Below the pieces are notes generated by a model. That model was not told the DNA's origin. It was given only the letters and a program-made list of their open reading frames with translations, and ran no database searches. A stretch of DNA of 64,000 nucleotides. Origin: Lachnospiraceae bacterium UBA7589. GTDB lineage: Bacteria; Bacillota; Clostridia; Lachnospirales; Lachnospiraceae. Positions within the stretch are counted from its first letter, which is position 1, and every line of letters begins with the position of its first letter. Location: positions 4,007-68,006 of the forward strand of contig DLKL01000014.1 in assembly GCA_002476495.1 (NCBI GenBank), given 5' to 3'. Positions 28,281 through 37,384 of this stretch are shown in pieces. A program made the position numbers and the translations under genes.

Positions 28281-28295
28281 ATATATGTGACAGCA

Positions 28296-29414
28296 TCATC
28301 TGTGTATAAGCATATATAAAAAGAAGAGAAGGGAAAGAAAAACAACATTAATCAGTGAAAAGCATAGCAGGTATTTCCCTGTGCTGCTGCCGGATGTTTT
28401 TCCATAGAATTTAAAGGAAATAAGACTTGCCATTGAAGCAATTATTGTGCCAAGTCCACCAAGGTTACAGCCTATGATAAGACCATCAAAATCAGTAGTG
28501 AAGCCTGAGAGCAGCATGGCAGCGGGAACATTGCTTATAACCTGGCTGCTTAAAATACCTGTAATACATTCCCTGTCCCGGGTGAGGGCACTGAGCCAAT
28601 GATTTATACAGGGGATATTCTTAATATTTCCGATAAATATAAAGAAAGCTATAAAAGTAAAAAGTAAAACATAATCAGCCTTGAATATAAGATTATAATC
28701 ACAAAGGATAATGCAGATTAAAACAATGAGAAGCATAATCCTGTAATCCAGAACAGATAAAACCGTACATAAGCATATCCCAAACAGTACAAAATATATA
28801 ATAAGCTTTATCTTTGGCAGGGCACTTCTGCTTACGGAATTGTATTCAGTATTTGTAAGCCTGTCTGGCTTTACAAGCAAAGAACCTGCGACAAGTAAAG
28901 AAAGTGACAGGGCAGCGTATGGAAGCATCAAAGAAATAAATTGTTTGATATTCATGGCTGAAAGGGAAAAAAGATACAGATTTTGCGGATTGCCTATTGG
29001 TGTAAGCATGCTTCCCAGGTTTGCTGCTATAGTTTCCATAACTATGAGATATATGTTATATCCGGGATCGTCCAGATAGTCAAGAAGAATAATTGTAAAG
29101 GGAATGAAGGTTATGAGAGCCACATCATTGGTAATGAGCATGCTTGAAAAGAAGCAAACCATTACGAGCATTAATGTAAGCTGGCGTTTGCTTTTTACCC
29201 TTTGTATGAGGATACTAATCAGAAAATCAAAAACCCTACAGCTTTTTAACCCCTGGACTACCAGCATAAGACCAAGAAGAAGACTCAGGGTCCTGAAATC
29301 AATGTAGGATATATAATCGGAGGAGGGTGTGACAAAAAAGCATGAAGCAACAGCCAGAATGCAGGCAATGGAAAAAACTATTTCTTTTTTTAGAAAAGCG
29401 GTCAGGGATTTCAT
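28296..29414 (-). CDS. SLC13/ArsB-NhaD superfamily anion permease
   Basis: The 372-residue membrane protein has about ten helices and the conserved ANLGSMLTPIGNPQNLYLF hairpin of the ion-transporter superfamily (ArsB/NhaD/citrate-type). The substrate is likely a small organic or inorganic anion, but cannot be fixed. The ATG at 29414 has GAGAGGTG 6 bases before it; an open extension to 29513 lacks a ribosome site. Confidence 0.82.
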   Translation of the reverse strand: MKSLTAFLKKEIVFSIACILAVASCFFVTPSSDYISYIDFRTLSLLLGLMLVVQGLKSCRVFDFLISILIQRVKSKRQLTLMLVMVCFFSSMLITNDVALITFIPFTIILLDYLDDPGYNIYLIVMETIAANLGSMLTPIGNPQNLYLFSLSAMNIKQFISLMLPYAALSLSLLVAGSLLVKPDRLTNTEYNSVSRSALPKIKLIIYFVLFGICLCTVLSVLDYRIMLLIVLICIILCDYNLIFKADYVLLFTFIAFFIFIGNIKNIPCINHWLSALTRDRECITGILSSQVISNVPAAMLLSGFTTDFDGLIIGCNLGGLGTIIASMASLISFKFYGKTSGSSTGKYLLCFSLINVVFLSLLFFLYMLIHR

Positions 29415-29540
29415 GATATACACCTCTCTGATATAAAAGGATATTTTACAGTGGAGATGGTAACACATTTCATATAACGATTCAATAATTTTATTAAAAA
29501 TGAATTGTATCATTTTTTAATGCTTTAACATTTCTTTGAA

Positions 29541-29569
29541 TTGCATTTATTCTTTTAATATGATATAAT
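29541..29569 (+). promoter_or_regulatory. Promoter of the zinc-ribbon gene
   Basis: TTGCAT, a 17-base spacer and TATAAT lie 50 bases before the ATG. Confidence 0.65.
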
Positions 29570-29619
29570 TGGTTACGTTACTACAATTATAATGAGGAAT
29601 AAAAGGGAGGAAATTAGTA

Positions 29620-30108
29620 ATGTTATGTAGCAATTGTGGAAATGACATACCTGAAGGTCAGTCAGCTTGCCCATATTGTGGTGCACAGATGATGAATGGT
29701 GGGGTGCAGCCTGCATATGATCCGGCACAGGCATATGCACCTGCTCAGACCTATGCACCTGCTCAAAAGAGTAAGAAGGGACTTATTATCGGACTGATTG
29801 CCGGTCTTGTTGCTATTGTCGCTGTTGTGTTAGTGCTTGTATTCTTTGTATTTGGCAAGGGAAAGGCAGACGGAACTTACGTTTGTCAGGATTATGCAGC
29901 ATTTGGCATGGATGTATCTCTTGAAATTGACGGTGATGAGTTTGTTCTTGAGATGTCAGCGTATGGAGAGTCTGAGACTATAGAAGGCAAGTGTAAGGTT
30001 GATGGAGATACCATTACTCTTACATATGAAGGTGAAGACGTTGAGTGCGACTATGATAAGAAGGAAGGCACTATTGATTTTGAGGGTATGATATTTACAA
30101 AGGAGTAA
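29620..30108 (+). CDS. Zinc-ribbon membrane protein of unknown function
   Basis: The 162-residue protein starts with a zinc ribbon (CSNCGNDIPEGQSACPYCG). A Pro/Ala/Tyr/Gln-rich linker with repeats of the type AYAPAQ or TYAPAQ follows, then a membrane helix (about residues 55-77) and an acidic, beta-rich extracellular domain of about 80 residues. This zinc_ribbon_2-linker-TM-domain plan is common in Lachnospiraceae; the role is unknown. GGGAGG precedes the ATG. It is monocistronic. Confidence 0.85.
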   Translation: MLCSNCGNDIPEGQSACPYCGAQMMNGGVQPAYDPAQAYAPAQTYAPAQKSKKGLIIGLIAGLVAIVAVVLVLVFFVFGKGKADGTYVCQDYAAFGMDVSLEIDGDEFVLEMSAYGESETIEGKCKVDGDTITLTYEGEDVECDYDKKEGTIDFEGMIFTKE

Positions 30109-30134
30109 TATCATATTATATCAGTGAAAATATT

Positions 30135-30170
30135 CCCCGGGTTATCAGCAATATAACCCGGGGCTTTTTT
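30135..30170 (+). terminator. Rho-independent terminator after the zinc-ribbon gene
   Basis: A perfect 11-bp stem (CCCCGGGTTAT / ATAACCCGGGG) with a 7-base loop is followed by CTTTTTT. Confidence 0.93.
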
Positions 30171-30194
30171 CATTATTAGTATTACTTACAGATG

Positions 30195-30237
30195 ATTGTA
30201 CCCATCCTGAAGTTTATTGTACTCATCTTCGGAGTTT
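30195..30237. repeat. Imperfect 21-22-bp tandem repeat
   Basis: ATTGTACCCATCCTGAAGTTT is followed directly by a second copy (30216-30237) that keeps ATTGTAC, CATC and AGTTT. It lies just upstream of the next promoter and could be a pair of operator sites two helical turns apart. Confidence 0.55.
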
Positions 30238-30248
30238 ATTTTATTATA

Positions 30249-30277
30249 TTGATTTTACCTGAAAAATCATCTATAAT
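30249..30277 (+). promoter_or_regulatory. Promoter of the uridylyltransferase-pth-mfd operon
   Basis: TTGATT, a 17-base spacer and a perfect TATAAT are found about 75 bases before the ATG. Confidence 0.65.
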
Positions 30278-30353
30278 ACTTGGACGGCATGTATAATGAC
30301 GGACCTTGGAGAGGGTCAAAAAAACTACTACTATGTATTACGAGGAAAATCAT

Positions 30354-31094
30354 ATGGAAAGCTTAAAGGCTCTTATCCTGGCAGCAGGAAAGGGAACAAG
30401 AATGAAATCGGAACTGCCGAAGGTTGTCCATGCTTGTAATGGAAAGCCGATGGTTCAGTATGTTATAGAAGCTTCGAAAGAGGCCGGAGCAGATAAGGTT
30501 TGTGTTATAGTCGGATATAAGGCACATGAAGTTGAATCGGCCATAAACGATACAGTGGAATATGCTTTTCAGACTGAGCAACTGGGTACAGGTCATGCGG
30601 TAAAGTGTGCAGGCAAATTTATAGGTAATGAAGGTAATGTTATAATACTTTGTGGCGATACTCCACTGATAACCGGAGAAACCTTGAAAAGACTTGTGGA
30701 TTTTCATATTCAGGGAGATTATGGCGTGACGGTTTTGTCAGCCATTCTTGATGATGCCACCGGATATGGAAGGATAATCAGGGACAACAACGGAGATTTT
30801 CAAAAAATTGTAGAACAGAAGGATGCAAACGCGCTTGAAAGGCAGGTAAAAGAAATAAATTCGGGGATGTATGTGTTTAAGTGTGATGAATTGAGCCGGG
30901 CTCTTGATAAGCTGGATAATAATAATGCAGCCGGAGAATATTATTTGACAGATACAATTGAAATTATTAAAAACAAGGGCTTACGGGTAGCAGCAATGCC
31001 TCTTAAGGGTGATGACGTTAATCAGATAAGGGGAGTGAATACCCCGGAGCAGCTAAAAGAGGCTGAACTCATTATGAAGGGAAAAAGAGGTTAA
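30354..31094 (+). CDS. GlmU-type UDP-GlcNAc pyrophosphorylase, uridylyltransferase domain only
   Basis: The 246-residue nucleotidyltransferase has the signature LAAGKGTRMKSELPKVVH, then QTEQLGTGHAV, CGDTPL, YGRI and NSGMYVF, as in the N-terminal half of GlmU. Full GlmU has about 455 residues and carries a left-handed beta-helix acetyltransferase half, which is absent: the frame ends and the next gene follows. So this protein should make UDP-GlcNAc from GlcNAc-1-P, with acetylation done elsewhere. GAGG precedes the ATG at 30354; an in-frame start at 30306 is less likely. Confidence 0.88.
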   Translation: MESLKALILAAGKGTRMKSELPKVVHACNGKPMVQYVIEASKEAGADKVCVIVGYKAHEVESAINDTVEYAFQTEQLGTGHAVKCAGKFIGNEGNVIILCGDTPLITGETLKRLVDFHIQGDYGVTVLSAILDDATGYGRIIRDNNGDFQKIVEQKDANALERQVKEINSGMYVFKCDELSRALDKLDNNNAAGEYYLTDTIEIIKNKGLRVAAMPLKGDDVNQIRGVNTPEQLKEAELIMKGKRG

Positions 31095-31155
31095 AGAGAA
31101 TATTTATTCGCAGGTCGTTTGAGAAAACAGACAAAATCAGGTAAGGGTGATAATT

Positions 31156-31713
31156 ATGAAGATAATAGCAGGGCTGGGAAATCCGGGAGCAAAATATCAG
31201 GGAACAAGGCATAATGTGGGATTTTCCGTAATATATCAGCTATCTGATAAATATAATATAAAGGTAGATACAGGCAGACATAAGGCCTTAATCGGTAAAG
31301 GAATTATTGAAGGAGAAAAGGTTATACTTGCCATGCCTCAGACATATATGAATCTCAGTGGAGAAGCATTGAAGCAGCTTGCTGACTATTATAAGTGTGA
31401 CAGTGATGATATTATTGTTATATATGATGATATCAGCCTTGATGTGGGCAAGCTGCGTATAAGAGGGAAGGGAAGTGCAGGAGGTCATAATGGAATAAAA
31501 AGCATTATTTCATGCCTTGGAACAGATGCTTTTCCACGAATAAAAGTGGGAGTTGGAGAAAAACCACCGGGAATGGATCTGGCTGATTATGTACTGGGAA
31601 GATTTAGCAGAGAAGAGGCACCTGTTATCAGAGAAGCGATGGACAGGGCAAGCCAGGCTGTGGCTGCCATTATAGGTGAAGGAATATCCTTCGCAATGAA
31701 TAAGTTTAATTAA
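31156..31713 (+). CDS. pth: Peptidyl-tRNA hydrolase
   Basis: The 185-residue enzyme frees tRNA from peptidyl-tRNA dropped by ribosomes. It has GLGNPGAKYQGTRHNVGF (with the catalytic His), MPQTYMNLSGEA, YDDISLDVGKLRIR, and GSAGGHNGIKSI. The ATG at 31156 follows AAGGGTGAT. The glmU-pth-mfd order matches the conserved Firmicutes cluster, with prs missing. Confidence 0.97.
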   Translation: MKIIAGLGNPGAKYQGTRHNVGFSVIYQLSDKYNIKVDTGRHKALIGKGIIEGEKVILAMPQTYMNLSGEALKQLADYYKCDSDDIIVIYDDISLDVGKLRIRGKGSAGGHNGIKSIISCLGTDAFPRIKVGVGEKPPGMDLADYVLGRFSREEAPVIREAMDRASQAVAAIIGEGISFAMNKFN

Positions 31714-31736
31714 TATAATATTGGAGGAATCTTTGT

Positions 31737-34700
31737 ATGCAGACAATTAATGAAGCATTCAGGGAAAATCCGGGATTTGTAAAGCTAAGGGAATACATTG
31801 AGACAGAAAAAAGCCCCATACATGTGTGGGGCATGGACAAGAGAGTATTACCTCTTCTGATAGACAGTGTTCCAAGAAAAAATCCTGTGCGGCTGATTGT
31901 TACCTATGAGGAAAAAAGAGCACGGGAAATAGTAGAGGATTATCGATTCTATGACAGGGAGGTTATGTACTATCCCGGGAAGGATGCGCTGTTTTATTAT
32001 GCGGATGTGCATAGTAATGCTACAGTAAAGAGCAGAATCGAGATATTCAAAAAAATAGTGGAGCAGGAAAGGATAACCATTGTCACTACCATTGAGGGAC
32101 TTATGGATAAGATTCCGGCTCTCCCGCATATAGTTGAAAATGTGGTAAAAATTGCAGTTGGTGATACTCTTGATACTGCTTTATTTTCAGGAAGGCTTAC
32201 AACTCTTGGATATGAAAAGGTAACTATGGTTGAGACTCCGGGGCAGTTCTCGGTACGAGGAGGTATAATAGATATATATCCTCTTACCGAGGAGTGCCCT
32301 TATCGTGTTGAACTGTGGGGAGATGATATCGAATCCATAAGATGCTTTGATGTAGAAAGCCAGCGTTCCATAGAAGAGGTAAAAAATGTGTTGATTTATC
32401 CATCCTGTGAAATGATTCTCAGTGAGGAAAGAATTGCGAAGGGTATAAAAAAGATAGAAAAGGAACATAAGCTTCAGGCAAAAAAGCTTAAGGAACAATT
32501 CAGAACAGAGCAGTATGCAAGACTTAACAGAATGGTTGAGGAGACAAAGGAGGAGCTTTGCCAATTCAATTCTACCATGGGCCTTGACAGCATGGTGGAG
32601 TTCTTTTATGAGGATACTGTGTCTTTTTTGGATTATATTCCAAAGGAAGCTGACATATTTATTGATGATCCTGAGAGAGTTCAAAGACAGGGAATAATGT
32701 ATACTCAGGAATTTGCTTTATCGATGGAAGGAAGACTTGAGGGAGGGTACGTTCTTCCGTCCCAGACAGATATACTTTACGACGGAAAGGCAATTATCGG
32801 AAGACTGGCTCACAGGAGAATCGTTTTGATGTCCGAGATATATACAAAACAGCCTGGCTGGGGAGAAAAGGAACAGCTTGCAATAACCACAAAGGGACTT
32901 ATAAGCTACAACAACAGCTTTGAGGCATTGGTTAAGGATGTTCAGGAGAGAATAAAAAAGAAGTTCAAAATAATTATATTGTCACCATCCACTACCAGAG
33001 GAAAAAGACTTGCAGGGGATTTGAGAGATAATGATATTATGGCATATTTTTCGGAGGATTCCGATAGGGCATTAAAATCCGGTGAGGTAGTTGTCCTTAG
33101 GGGCAGAATGGAAACCGGCTTTGAAATTCCTGAATGTAAGCTTGCTGTTATAAGTGAGGGTGATATTTTTACATCAAAGGAGCTTAAAAGAAGAAAAAAG
33201 CTTCCTAAGTATAAGGGAGATAAGATTAATAGCTTCACCGATATATCCGTAGGTGATTATGTTGTTCATGAGAGACACGGAATAGGAATATACAGAGGAA
33301 TTGAAAAGGTTGAGACTGATGGCAGGCTTAAAGATTATATATGCATAGAGTATGCCAGGGGAAGTAAGCTTTTTGTACCGGTAGAGCAGCTTGATATAAT
33401 AGGAAAGCTGTCAGGCAAGGATGGTGTAAAACCTAAGCTTAACCGTCTGGGGGGAGCTGAATGGGAAAAGGTTCGACAGAGAGTAAAGGGACATGTAGCT
33501 GAGATTGCCCAGGAATTAGTGAATCTTTATGCAATAAGGGAGAGCAGTCATGGATTTGCTTTCAGCCCGGATACTCAGTGGCAGAGAGAATTTGAAGAGC
33601 TTTTTCCTTATGAAGAGACCCTGGATCAGCAAAAAGCAATAGATGATACAAAAAGGGATATGGAAAGCAGTAAAATAATGGACAGGCTTATATGTGGCGA
33701 TGTCGGCTTTGGCAAGACGGAAATTGCCATAAGAGCAGCCTTTAAGGCTGCCCAGGATAATAAACAGGTTGCTTATCTTGTACCTACCACAATCCTTGCG
33801 GAGCAGCATTATAATACATTTACACAGAGGATGAAGGATTATCCGGTTAACATAAAGCTTTTGTCCAGGTTTAGAACTCCAAAGGAGATTAAGGATACAC
33901 TGAAGGATATAAAAAACGGAACTGTTGACATAGTTATAGGAACCCACAGACTTCTTTCCAAGGATGTAATTTTCAAGAATCTCGGACTTTTGATTATAGA
34001 CGAGGAACAAAGATTTGGTGTAAGGCATAAGGAACAGATTAAGCAGATAAAGAATAATGTGGATGTTCTTACTCTTACTGCCACACCTATTCCGAGAACC
34101 CTTCATATGAGTCTGGTAGGTTTGAGAGATATAAGCCTTTTGGAGGAGCCACCTGTGGATCGTATGCCTATCCAGACCTATATTATGGAATATGATATAG
34201 AATTTGTTAAGGAGGCAATTAACAGAGAGCTCAGCCGTAACGGACAGGTATATTATGTTTATAACAGAGTTAATACTATAGAGGATATAACAATGAAGCT
34301 TCGAAGTGTTCTCCCCTCTGCCAGAATTGAATTTGCCCATGGACAAATGAATGAAAGAGAGCTGGAGGATATAATGCTCGCCTTCAATAGAGGAGAGATA
34401 GACGTACTTGTTGCAACGACAATAATCGAGACAGGTCTTGACATACCTAATGTTAATACCATGATAATTCATGATGCCGATAAATTCGGACTCTCCCAGC
34501 TCTACCAGCTCAGGGGGCGTGTAGGCCGTTCAAACCGTAGTGCTTATGCATTTTTGCTATATAAGAGAGATAAGGTTATAAAGGAAGTTGCCGAAAAACG
34601 TCTAAAGGCAATCAGGGAGTTTACAGAACTGGGCTCAGGTTATAAAATATCCATGAAGGATCTGGAAATCAGAGGTGCCGGAAATCTTTTGGGACAGGAG

Positions 34701-35264
34701 CAGTCGGGTAATATAGAAGCCGTAGGCTATGATTTGTATTGCAAGATGCTTAACGATGCAATAAAAAGGCTCTCGGGCGAAATACGGGATGATGACTTTG
34801 TTACATCTATAGAGCTTCCTCTCGATGCCCATATTCCGGATACCTATGTTAAAAATGAATACATGAAGCTGGATTTGTATAAGAGAATATCCAGATGTGA
34901 ATCAAGGGAAGAAAACGATGCAATACTCGAGGAGGTCAGAGATCGTTTCGGAGAGCCTCCAAAACCGTTTTTCAGATTGCTGGAGGCTGCCTATGTGAAG
35001 GCTATTGCCCATAGAGCATATATAAGTGATATCAAGTATGTTGACGGTGAAATCAGATTTGTAATGTGGCCACAGGCTCCGGTCAAGACAGAACGCATGG
35101 ATACCTTGCTAAAAAGGTATAAGGGAAGATTAAAATTTGTTCCGGGAAAATACGCAGGCTTTCATATCAGGGAGTCAAAAACCATACAGGATGAAATGCT
35201 GTCAACTGTTGAAAGTATTATAGGTGATATTGCATTTCTTACAGAAGAGCAGGCTGATGCATAG
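31737..35264 (+). CDS. mfd: Transcription-repair coupling factor
   Basis: The 1175-residue ATPase removes stalled RNA polymerase from damaged DNA and recruits UvrA. In order it shows a UvrB-like N-terminal region (TPGQFSVRGGIIDIYP), the RNA-polymerase-interacting CarD-like domain (GDYVVHERHGIGIY near residue 500), a helicase core with Walker A (CGDVGFGKTE) and DEEQRFG, the conserved TATPIPRTLHMS and QLRGRVGRS, and the C-terminal TRCF domain. GGAGG precedes the ATG. Length is normal. Confidence 0.98.
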   Translation: MQTINEAFRENPGFVKLREYIETEKSPIHVWGMDKRVLPLLIDSVPRKNPVRLIVTYEEKRAREIVEDYRFYDREVMYYPGKDALFYYADVHSNATVKSRIEIFKKIVEQERITIVTTIEGLMDKIPALPHIVENVVKIAVGDTLDTALFSGRLTTLGYEKVTMVETPGQFSVRGGIIDIYPLTEECPYRVELWGDDIESIRCFDVESQRSIEEVKNVLIYPSCEMILSEERIAKGIKKIEKEHKLQAKKLKEQFRTEQYARLNRMVEETKEELCQFNSTMGLDSMVEFFYEDTVSFLDYIPKEADIFIDDPERVQRQGIMYTQEFALSMEGRLEGGYVLPSQTDILYDGKAIIGRLAHRRIVLMSEIYTKQPGWGEKEQLAITTKGLISYNNSFEALVKDVQERIKKKFKIIILSPSTTRGKRLAGDLRDNDIMAYFSEDSDRALKSGEVVVLRGRMETGFEIPECKLAVISEGDIFTSKELKRRKKLPKYKGDKINSFTDISVGDYVVHERHGIGIYRGIEKVETDGRLKDYICIEYARGSKLFVPVEQLDIIGKLSGKDGVKPKLNRLGGAEWEKVRQRVKGHVAEIAQELVNLYAIRESSHGFAFSPDTQWQREFEELFPYEETLDQQKAIDDTKRDMESSKIMDRLICGDVGFGKTEIAIRAAFKAAQDNKQVAYLVPTTILAEQHYNTFTQRMKDYPVNIKLLSRFRTPKEIKDTLKDIKNGTVDIVIGTHRLLSKDVIFKNLGLLIIDEEQRFGVRHKEQIKQIKNNVDVLTLTATPIPRTLHMSLVGLRDISLLEEPPVDRMPIQTYIMEYDIEFVKEAINRELSRNGQVYYVYNRVNTIEDITMKLRSVLPSARIEFAHGQMNERELEDIMLAFNRGEIDVLVATTIIETGLDIPNVNTMIIHDADKFGLSQLYQLRGRVGRSNRSAYAFLLYKRDKVIKEVAEKRLKAIREFTELGSGYKISMKDLEIRGAGNLLGQEQSGNIEAVGYDLYCKMLNDAIKRLSGEIRDDDFVTSIELPLDAHIPDTYVKNEYMKLDLYKRISRCESREENDAILEEVRDRFGEPPKPFFRLLEAAYVKAIAHRAYISDIKYVDGEIRFVMWPQAPVKTERMDTLLKRYKGRLKFVPGKYAGFHIRESKTIQDEMLSTVESIIGDIAFLTEEQADA

Positions 35265-35302
35265 TCGAGGATATAATGATGAGATAAAGGAGATAATAAA
35301 CT

Positions 35303-36376
35303 ATGATATCTTTTAAAAAGAAAATTTACAAAAAAAATATTATATTGATAATTGCTTTGCTTGTCACAATTTTGTCTTTGGCTGCCTGTGGAAAAAAGGG
35401 CAAAAAGAGTGAAGAACAGGCTTATGATGGAACCCTTGTATTTCGGTATGGGGATGATTATGTGACAAAAGGAGAAGTATATATATACTTTAAAACCATA
35501 TGTGAGAGGTATGAGAACCAGTATGGTGAGGATGTATGGAATACTGCAGACGTAGCGGATAAACAGGAAGAATACTCCATGGAGGAACAGGTGAGGGAGG
35601 AAACCGTAAATGAGATAGTAAAAGTAAAAACTCTGGTAAGAGAAAGTGAATCATACCGGGTTATTCTTACTGAGGAAGAGGAAAGCAGGCTTAAGGAACA
35701 GGGACATGAAATATACAGAGGCTTTACAGATGAGGATATCTCCAAAATGGAACTTAGCGAAGAACTGATATACAAGGTTTTAAGGGAAACAACAATTGCC
35801 AAAAAGGTTGAAGACCAGCTTTTGCTGGACAATCCTATTGAAGTATCCGATGAGGAAGCCAGGATGACCACATTTTATGATATGTATTTTAATTGTTATT
35901 CCATGGATGGAAAAGGAAATATAATTCCGTTTACCGATGAAGAAAAGAGGATTCAGCATGAGAACGCACTGAGTGCATGCAGTACCCTTGCCACAGCTAC
36001 AATAGATGAGAATAAGGAAGCAGAAAATATTGCAAACCTGGCTGAATATTATAAGCTTGAGGAGGCAGGGGAATACACCATGTCGCCGGATGAAATTCTT
36101 AATGTATACGGAGAGGATGTTTGTAATCTTCTCTATTCAATGGAAAATGGAGATTACAGTGCTGTGGTGGAAACAGAATACGGTTATCATGTGTTTCAGA
36201 TGATTGCCCTCACTGACCCTAAGGCAACAGGTGCAAAAAAGGAAAACATGACCTTGGAAAGAATAAACAGACAGCTTTCAGACAAATTGTCAAAATGGAA
36301 AAAGAAAATAGACCCGGATTTTTCTTACCCGGAGTCTATTGATATGGATGTATATAATTCAATTGAAATAAAATAA
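35303..36376 (+). CDS. PrsA/SurA-like parvulin foldase lipoprotein
   Basis: The 357-residue secreted lipoprotein has a basic N-terminus, a hydrophobic segment and a lipobox ending LAAC (Cys near residue 29). A SurA_N-like helical region follows, then a C-terminal parvulin PPIase domain (MENGDYSAVVETEYGYHVFQM). It should help fold exported proteins at the membrane surface. It follows mfd by 38 bases, the usual mfd-prsA order. The PPIase domain is short, so catalytic activity is uncertain. Confidence 0.85.
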   Translation: MISFKKKIYKKNIILIIALLVTILSLAACGKKGKKSEEQAYDGTLVFRYGDDYVTKGEVYIYFKTICERYENQYGEDVWNTADVADKQEEYSMEEQVREETVNEIVKVKTLVRESESYRVILTEEEESRLKEQGHEIYRGFTDEDISKMELSEELIYKVLRETTIAKKVEDQLLLDNPIEVSDEEARMTTFYDMYFNCYSMDGKGNIIPFTDEEKRIQHENALSACSTLATATIDENKEAENIANLAEYYKLEEAGEYTMSPDEILNVYGEDVCNLLYSMENGDYSAVVETEYGYHVFQMIALTDPKATGAKKENMTLERINRQLSDKLSKWKKKIDPDFSYPESIDMDVYNSIEIK

Positions 36377-36384
36377 TAGAACAT

Positions 36385-36834
36385 CTAGTGGGTGCCTGTG
36401 GAACCGAAACCACCGGCGCCCCTTTGCGTCTTGTCAAGTTCTTCAACCTGATTAAAGACGGCAGATATGTAAGGTGTTATGACAAGCTGTGCAATTCTTT
36501 CCCTAGGCTCTATTGCAACAGAGTCTTTACCATGATTGTGCAGGGCAACCATTATTTCGCCTCTGTAATCTGAATCGATTACACCTACCTTGTTAGCAGG
36601 AGCCAGCCCTTTTTTGGAAGCAAGTCCACTGCGGGCATATATAAGTCCTGCATAGTTATCGGGAATTTCTATTGCAATTCCCGTAGGGACAAAACAGGTA
36701 TGACCAGGAGCAATGGTAAGAGGGGCATCTATGCAGGCGTATAAATCTGCACCGGCAGCATTAGCTGAACCATAGGTTGGAATAATTGCATCGTCATTTA
36801 ATTTTTTTATATTTACTGAAATAGTATTAATCAT
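36385..36834 (-). CDS. dut: dUTP diphosphatase
   Basis: The 149-residue trimeric dUTPase has all five motifs: NAAGADLYA, ARSGLASKKG, GVIDSDYRGEI, RIAQLVI and RGAGGFGSTG. It hydrolyses dUTP to dUMP and keeps uracil out of DNA. The ATG overlaps the nrdG stop by one base (TAATG), so dut ends an nrdD-nrdG-dut nucleotide operon. It converges on the foldase gene with only 8 bases between the stops. Confidence 0.97.
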   Translation of the reverse strand: MINTISVNIKKLNDDAIIPTYGSANAAGADLYACIDAPLTIAPGHTCFVPTGIAIEIPDNYAGLIYARSGLASKKGLAPANKVGVIDSDYRGEIMVALHNHGKDSVAIEPRERIAQLVITPYISAVFNQVEELDKTQRGAGGFGSTGTH

Positions 36835-37367
36835 TATATTGTTCCTTTCTCTCCCCAGAGAACAACCTGTCCCGACTCCAAGGATTTGTGTACATCTATA
36901 ATTCTCTGATTAGAAGAACCACGGAAACGCAGAGACAGATTTTTCAAATCCTCTACAAATTCTCCGTCTACCAGAATATCAATATATGAAATCAATTCCC
37001 GGGTTTCGGGCCATTTAACCATCATATTCCGGGTAATATCTTTTTCATAGTCATATCCGCTATAACACCAGATATCCTTTTGGGGATACTCTTCTCTGAC
37101 TCTTCTGAGAAGTGGCAGAAGTCCGAGCTGGTTTTCGTATTCAAAGGGCTCTCCTCCTAACAGGGAAAGTCCGCGGATATGCTCAGGCTTCAGATAAGAA
37201 ATGATTTCATCTATCTGAGCCTGGGTAAAAGCCTTGCCATAGTTAAAATCCCAAGTTTCGGGATTAAAACAATTTTTACAATGATGAGTGCATCCGGATA
37301 CAAAAAGGGATACCCTGACACCGGGACCGTTAGCCACATCAATTCGTTTTATATCTGCATAATTCAT
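36834..37367 (-). CDS. nrdG: Anaerobic ribonucleotide reductase activating protein
   Basis: The 177-residue radical-SAM activase has the CxxxCxxC motif (GCTHHCKNC, cysteines near residues 26-33) and GGEP (LLGGEPFEYEN). It installs the glycyl radical on NrdD using SAM and a 4Fe-4S cluster. AAAGGAC precedes the ATG, which lies 17 bases after the distal stop of the interrupted nrdD frame. An intact activase next to a broken substrate gene is notable. Confidence 0.96.
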   Translation of the reverse strand: MNYADIKRIDVANGPGVRVSLFVSGCTHHCKNCFNPETWDFNYGKAFTQAQIDEIISYLKPEHIRGLSLLGGEPFEYENQLGLLPLLRRVREEYPQKDIWCYSGYDYEKDITRNMMVKWPETRELISYIDILVDGEFVEDLKNLSLRFRGSSNQRIIDVHKSLESGQVVLWGEKGTI

Positions 37368-37384
37368 TGTGTGTCCTTTCGTTT

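Noticed and set aside
29713..29765. Short coding repeats in the zinc-ribbon linker as a CRISPR or mobile repeat
   Set aside because: They encode a Pro/Ala-rich linker in frame and have no spacers.
33516..34472. Long - strand reading frame (318 codons) opposite mfd
   Set aside because: It lies wholly inside the well-conserved mfd helicase region, has no ribosome site and shows no recognisable motif; it is a by-product of codon bias.
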